NCBI GenBank assembly: GCA_016267585.1
Contig: JACQUT010000155.1
Span: 1-8,628 of the forward strand
Direction of reading: 5' to 3'
Length of the DNA stretch: 8,628 bases
Source: Cyanobacteria bacterium NC_groundwater_1444_Ag_S-0.65um_54_12
Lineage (GTDB): Bacteria; Cyanobacteriota; Sericytochromatia; S15B-MN24; VGJW01
This document shows, in pieces, positions 7,201 through 8,628 of this stretch. The notes below the pieces were generated by a model. The model had not been told where the DNA came from and searched no databases. It saw only the letters and a program-made list of their open reading frames with translations. How positions within the stretch are numbered: the stretch's first letter is position 1; each line of letters begins with the position of its first letter. The position numbers and the translations under genes are program-made.

Positions 7201-7325
7201 ACTGAAACGACCCGCCGTTCGCTGTTTTGCTCGGCTAGCTTGGAGGTAGTCAGCAGTGCAGTTCCACACTGTGGGCAGAAGCGTGCCGCGTTTACCCGTG
7301 CGCCACACCCGGGACAGTTCATCAT
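4221..7325 (-). CDS. Zinc ribbon - class III adenylate/guanylate cyclase - AAA/STAND ATPase - TPR signalling protein
   Basis: The 1034-residue soluble protein has four parts. A zinc ribbon, CPGCG...CPQCG, spans residues 4-21. A class III nucleotide cyclase domain (about 37-215) keeps K87 (DKYIG), T158 (YTVMG, class IIIb-like), N165 and R169 (GDAVNLAQR). A STAND/AAA-like ATPase follows (about 228-600), with P-loop SEAGLGKS (259-266), Walker B VILEDLQWVDD (360-370) and GTARP (397-401). The C-terminal half (about 650-1030) is TPR-like helical repeats such as LLFYRRGQLAEAIACHERAL. Such proteins are thought to sense a ligand or partner through the repeats and ATPase and to control cyclic nucleotide synthesis. 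Both metal-binding Asp are Glu here: FAEIVG (E46) and IGEA (E91), so activity is uncertain. The first Gly of the P-loop is Ser259. Start ATG 7325 is followed directly by a second ATG; no strong ribosome site is seen. It is divergent from the sugar importer gene with a 26-base gap. Confidence 0.95.
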   Translation of the reverse strand: MMNCPGCGARVNAARFCPQCGTALLTTSKLAEQNSERRVVSVLFAEIVGMSSLYATINDPEEIKSVADACLQAITEPVYRYGGVIDKYIGEAIVMALFGAPLAHEDDPERALNAAFAMRQELERFTGKHQVALQLRVGINTGLVIAGAVGGEAKQDYTVMGDAVNLAQRLESNAPAGQIWVSAETAIRAWSAFAFTELPPLKVKGKTEPVRAFSVEYPRQIGETPRYLQLVGRTTELSRLQAHRVAAEKGSPQCVFLRSEAGLGKSALLSSLEWSGFRVWRARCRSYGAETPFGLAREILNQLTCNMDDSPCQQHDKVVLDWLKSGADNPGLEGLTPAQLCSRAADALADLVMADLPAAVILEDLQWVDDSSRLWIERLIDRFRSPQSARYPFFLAGTARPGSKLSDLAGTTFDFSTLMLGPLAEAETLALAAQLLEFPGSPDSWSLPTRQLVSRVIRRAGGNPRFLIELVDDLLQRGIFMKGNTQTPATRQSILKFLPATIQATIRARLDRLGAVARTVLAAAAVAGRTFEHDLLAALVGEATAEKGIAELVEAGILQWQGNQLAFRQELVREVAHDSLLVRNRRNMHQAVARYLLQTGGWVAIDTTDSGAGLTLPKAVIPLARSAGEEQARSVELTVEGPLLDLAPTVAFHLVAAEEWKSAVYFLWLASERAWVNCEYSAAERWLTLCLQATEKAPDAPGAPSIGKVWRRLGATLVLAGEDHAAREALNKAMTLAADKVEAAEVRLALADMAEREGDYDLANTELQTALASLPPGAHRVSSLLLNKMALIRFRNGDFDACARLLDDSLESSSEDPEIAGFVHSLRGLLFYRRGQLAEAIACHERALECRRAEGDLAGIAKSLSNLAVARMDAGDHIRSLQDNNEALAVAHRIGDRPLVSLILLNLGAGELARGQASRAAEHLTAALDLKLRLKDAVGAATCRITIGDALTQLGRISEGVELLTQGAAELESLGAREVLPEALTTLGRSLLAANRPAQSRATLLHALELAKEVGADGQEVEIMRLLDKITDHC
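4634..4643. repeat. Extended HIP1 palindrome GGCGATCGCC, copy 2
   Basis: This is a perfect 10-base extended HIP1 palindrome in the TPR half of the cyclase gene. It encodes GDRP there, in a different codon phase from the other two copies. Confidence 0.6.
4800..4809. repeat. Extended HIP1 palindrome GGCGATCGCC, copy 3
   Basis: A second perfect 10-base copy lies 166 bases beyond copy 2 in the cyclase gene, encoding part of EAIAC. Confidence 0.6.
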
Positions 7326-7334
7326 TTGACCGCC

Positions 7335-7342
7335 ATTATAAC
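7335..7342. promoter_or_regulatory. Candidate bidirectional -10 element between the cyclase and ABC genes
   Basis: ATTATAAC reads as TATAAC on the plus strand (7337-7342, 5 of 6) and as TATAAT on the minus strand (7340-7335, 6 of 6), sharing the palindrome TTATAA. Predicted transcript starts, about 7 bases downstream, fall within a few bases of ATG 7352 (+) and ATG 7325 (-), so both mRNAs could be leaderless or nearly so. No good -35 hexamer is seen for either direction; each would lie in the other gene. The 26-base spacer leaves little room for other promoters. Confidence 0.42.
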
Positions 7343-7351
7343 TCTCTGGCG

Positions 7352-8628
7352 ATGCTAAAATCAGGAGTGCTGCCCCCGATTTTAGAAGTACGCAATCTAA
7401 CTAAAGCTTTCCCGGGTGCCTTGGCGCTCGATGCTGTAACCTTGACGGTTTTCCCTGGCGAGGTGCACGTACTATCAGGTGAGAACGGTGCTGGAAAATC
7501 TACCCTGCTGAGAATTCTAGCCGGTGTCTATCAACCTGACCAAGGGGAAATACGTTTCCGCGGCACGGCAGTTCGAATTGCTAACCCACAGCAAGCTCTC
7601 AAACTCGGCATAATAACCCTGTATCAAGAGCTAAATCTCGTTGGTGCGCTATCGGTGGCGGAGAATATTTTCCTGGGACGGGAGCAAACCCTTTGGGGTT
7701 TCATCGATCGAAGAACCATGTCTTCTTATGCCAAAACTCTGCTAAAAGCAGTAGCACTGGAGATAGATCCAGCTACGCCGGTCAGTGAGCTAGGCATTGC
7801 GCAGCGCCAGCTAGTAGAGATTGCGAAAGCCCTTTCGCAAGTATTTACCATTACCAGGCGGTCCACCGGTGAAGCGATTATTGACTTCAGTGCAAATGCT
7901 AGTCATGGCGTGCTGACGATGGACGAGCCTACCGCAGCCTTGTCTAACCACGAAGTAGCGGTGCTCCATGAGCTGATTTTGCGCCTTAAGTCTTATAACC
8001 TGGCCATTATTTATATCTCGCATCGCCTGAAAGAGTTACGTTCCATAGGAGATCGGATCACGGTGCTGCGAGATGGCAAGACCGTCGCCTCTGGTCCACT
8101 AGATACCATGACTGATGACCAGCTCGTTCATTTTATGGTGGGACGCAATCTTTCAGACACTCATCCGCCACGTCAAGTAACGTTGGGCCCGGAACGCCTG
8201 CGGGTGGTCAATTTGTCCAATCGCAGCGTCAAGAACATTTCCTTTGCAGTACGTGCCGGCGAGATTATCGGAATATTCGGCCTGGTGGGAGCCGGGCGTA
8301 CCGAATTGCTGCGCGCTATTTTTGGTCTCGCTGCTTGGCGTTCTGGACAGCTATTGGTAGATGGAAAAATGCGACGCGTGCAAAACCCACGGGAGGCGAT
8401 CAGCACCGGGATTGGTCTCTTGCCAGAAGATCGTAAGGCACAAGGCTTGGCGCTGCTGCGATCGGTGCGCGAAAACATCACGGCTGCTTCGCTAGAGCGT
8501 TTCACTTTCCTGGGTTTCATACGACGCTATCTGGAACGACAAAAGGCCGAGGAACTGGTCAAAGAACTCGGCATTCGCCCCCCGAAGCTTGAACAGCTGA
8601 GCTGCAATCTCTCGGGAGGCAACCAGCA
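7352..8628 (+). CDS. RbsA/MglA-type sugar ABC importer ATPase, two nucleotide-binding domains (partial, C-terminus missing)
   Basis: 425 codons are visible to the window edge; family members are about 500 residues, so about 80-90 are missing. The protein energises uptake of a sugar or related compound, working on the cytoplasmic face with a permease and a periplasmic or lipid-anchored binding protein. Domain 1 has LEVRNLTKAFPGALAL (11-26), Walker A GENGAGKST (43-51), Q-loop YQE (91-93), Walker B LTMDEPTAAL (188-197) and switch ISHR (222-225). Domain 2 has the degenerate P-loop GLVGAGRTEL (310-319) normal for this family, LLPEDRK (356-362) and signature LSGGNQ (420-425). In domain 1 the signature reads LGIAQ, not LSxxQ, and about 20 extra residues lie between AKALS and the Walker B strand. 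ATG 7352 was chosen; AGGAG at 7363-7367 suits no ATG, although a later non-ATG start is possible. Permease genes probably follow outside the window. The sugar cannot be told. Confidence 0.95.
   Translation, partial: MLKSGVLPPILEVRNLTKAFPGALALDAVTLTVFPGEVHVLSGENGAGKSTLLRILAGVYQPDQGEIRFRGTAVRIANPQQALKLGIITLYQELNLVGALSVAENIFLGREQTLWGFIDRRTMSSYAKTLLKAVALEIDPATPVSELGIAQRQLVEIAKALSQVFTITRRSTGEAIIDFSANASHGVLTMDEPTAALSNHEVAVLHELILRLKSYNLAIIYISHRLKELRSIGDRITVLRDGKTVASGPLDTMTDDQLVHFMVGRNLSDTHPPRQVTLGPERLRVVNLSNRSVKNISFAVRAGEIIGIFGLVGAGRTELLRAIFGLAAWRSGQLLVDGKMRRVQNPREAISTGIGLLPEDRKAQGLALLRSVRENITAASLERFTFLGFIRRYLERQKAEELVKELGIRPPKLEQLSCNLSGGNQ

Noticed and set aside
8173..8520. 115-residue minus-strand frame near the window end
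   Set aside because: It is antisense to domain 2 of the sugar importer ATPase, which is unmistakable on the plus strand.
1..8628. tRNA or rRNA genes, CRISPR arrays, insertion sequences, phage or plasmid functions
   Set aside because: I saw no cloverleaf-like sequence, regularly spaced repeats, transposase motifs or terminal inverted repeats anywhere in the window.

Overview
The window is bacterial chromosomal DNA of about 50% GC. It holds seven protein genes, two of them cut by the window edges, and no RNA gene, CRISPR array, insertion sequence or phage gene that I can recognise. Start sites are mixed: ATG, a GTG with a strong Shine-Dalgarno site, and possibly leaderless ATGs. The 8-bp palindrome GCGATCGC, typical of many cyanobacterial genomes, occurs three times where about 0.13 would be expected by chance. 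That hints at a cyanobacterial or related lineage, but the gene content (TPR proteins, a cyclase-ATPase-TPR signalling protein, an RbsA-type sugar importer ATPase) is widespread, so the taxonomy stays open.

Layout. At 1-394 (-) is the N-terminal part of a probable membrane protein with a short motif resembling the linker found before HD-GYP domains. It is divergent from a small soluble TPR protein at 547-1191 (+). That gene converges, with a 24-base gap, on a metallo-beta-lactamase-fold hydrolase at 1216-1986 (-). Across a 235-base divergent spacer lies a Glu/Leu/Phe/Val dehydrogenase homologue at 2222-3523 (+), which lacks two of the lysines that bind glutamate in this family. A 321-base gene-poor gap with palindromes and weak promoter and terminator candidates follows. 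Then come a small unrecognised gene at 3845-4195 (+) and, convergent with it, a 1034-residue signalling protein at 4221-7325 (-): zinc ribbon, class III cyclase domain, STAND/AAA-like ATPase and TPR-like repeats. Only 26 bases separate its start from the divergent start of an RbsA/MglA-type sugar ABC importer ATPase at 7352-8628 (+), which runs off the end.

How the genes relate. No long operon is visible: orientations alternate, so most genes appear to be separately transcribed. The tightest link is the cyclase-family regulator and the sugar importer ATPase. They share a 26-base divergent spacer whose centre, TTATAA, reads as a -10 box on both strands close to both start codons. This suggests linked expression, although a functional link between cyclase signalling and sugar uptake is inference. 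The most notable signals are active-site changes in otherwise well-preserved proteins: two metal-binding Asp to Glu in the cyclase, two substrate Lys lost in the dehydrogenase, and a signature-motif change plus a roughly 20-residue insertion in the first ATPase domain of the importer.
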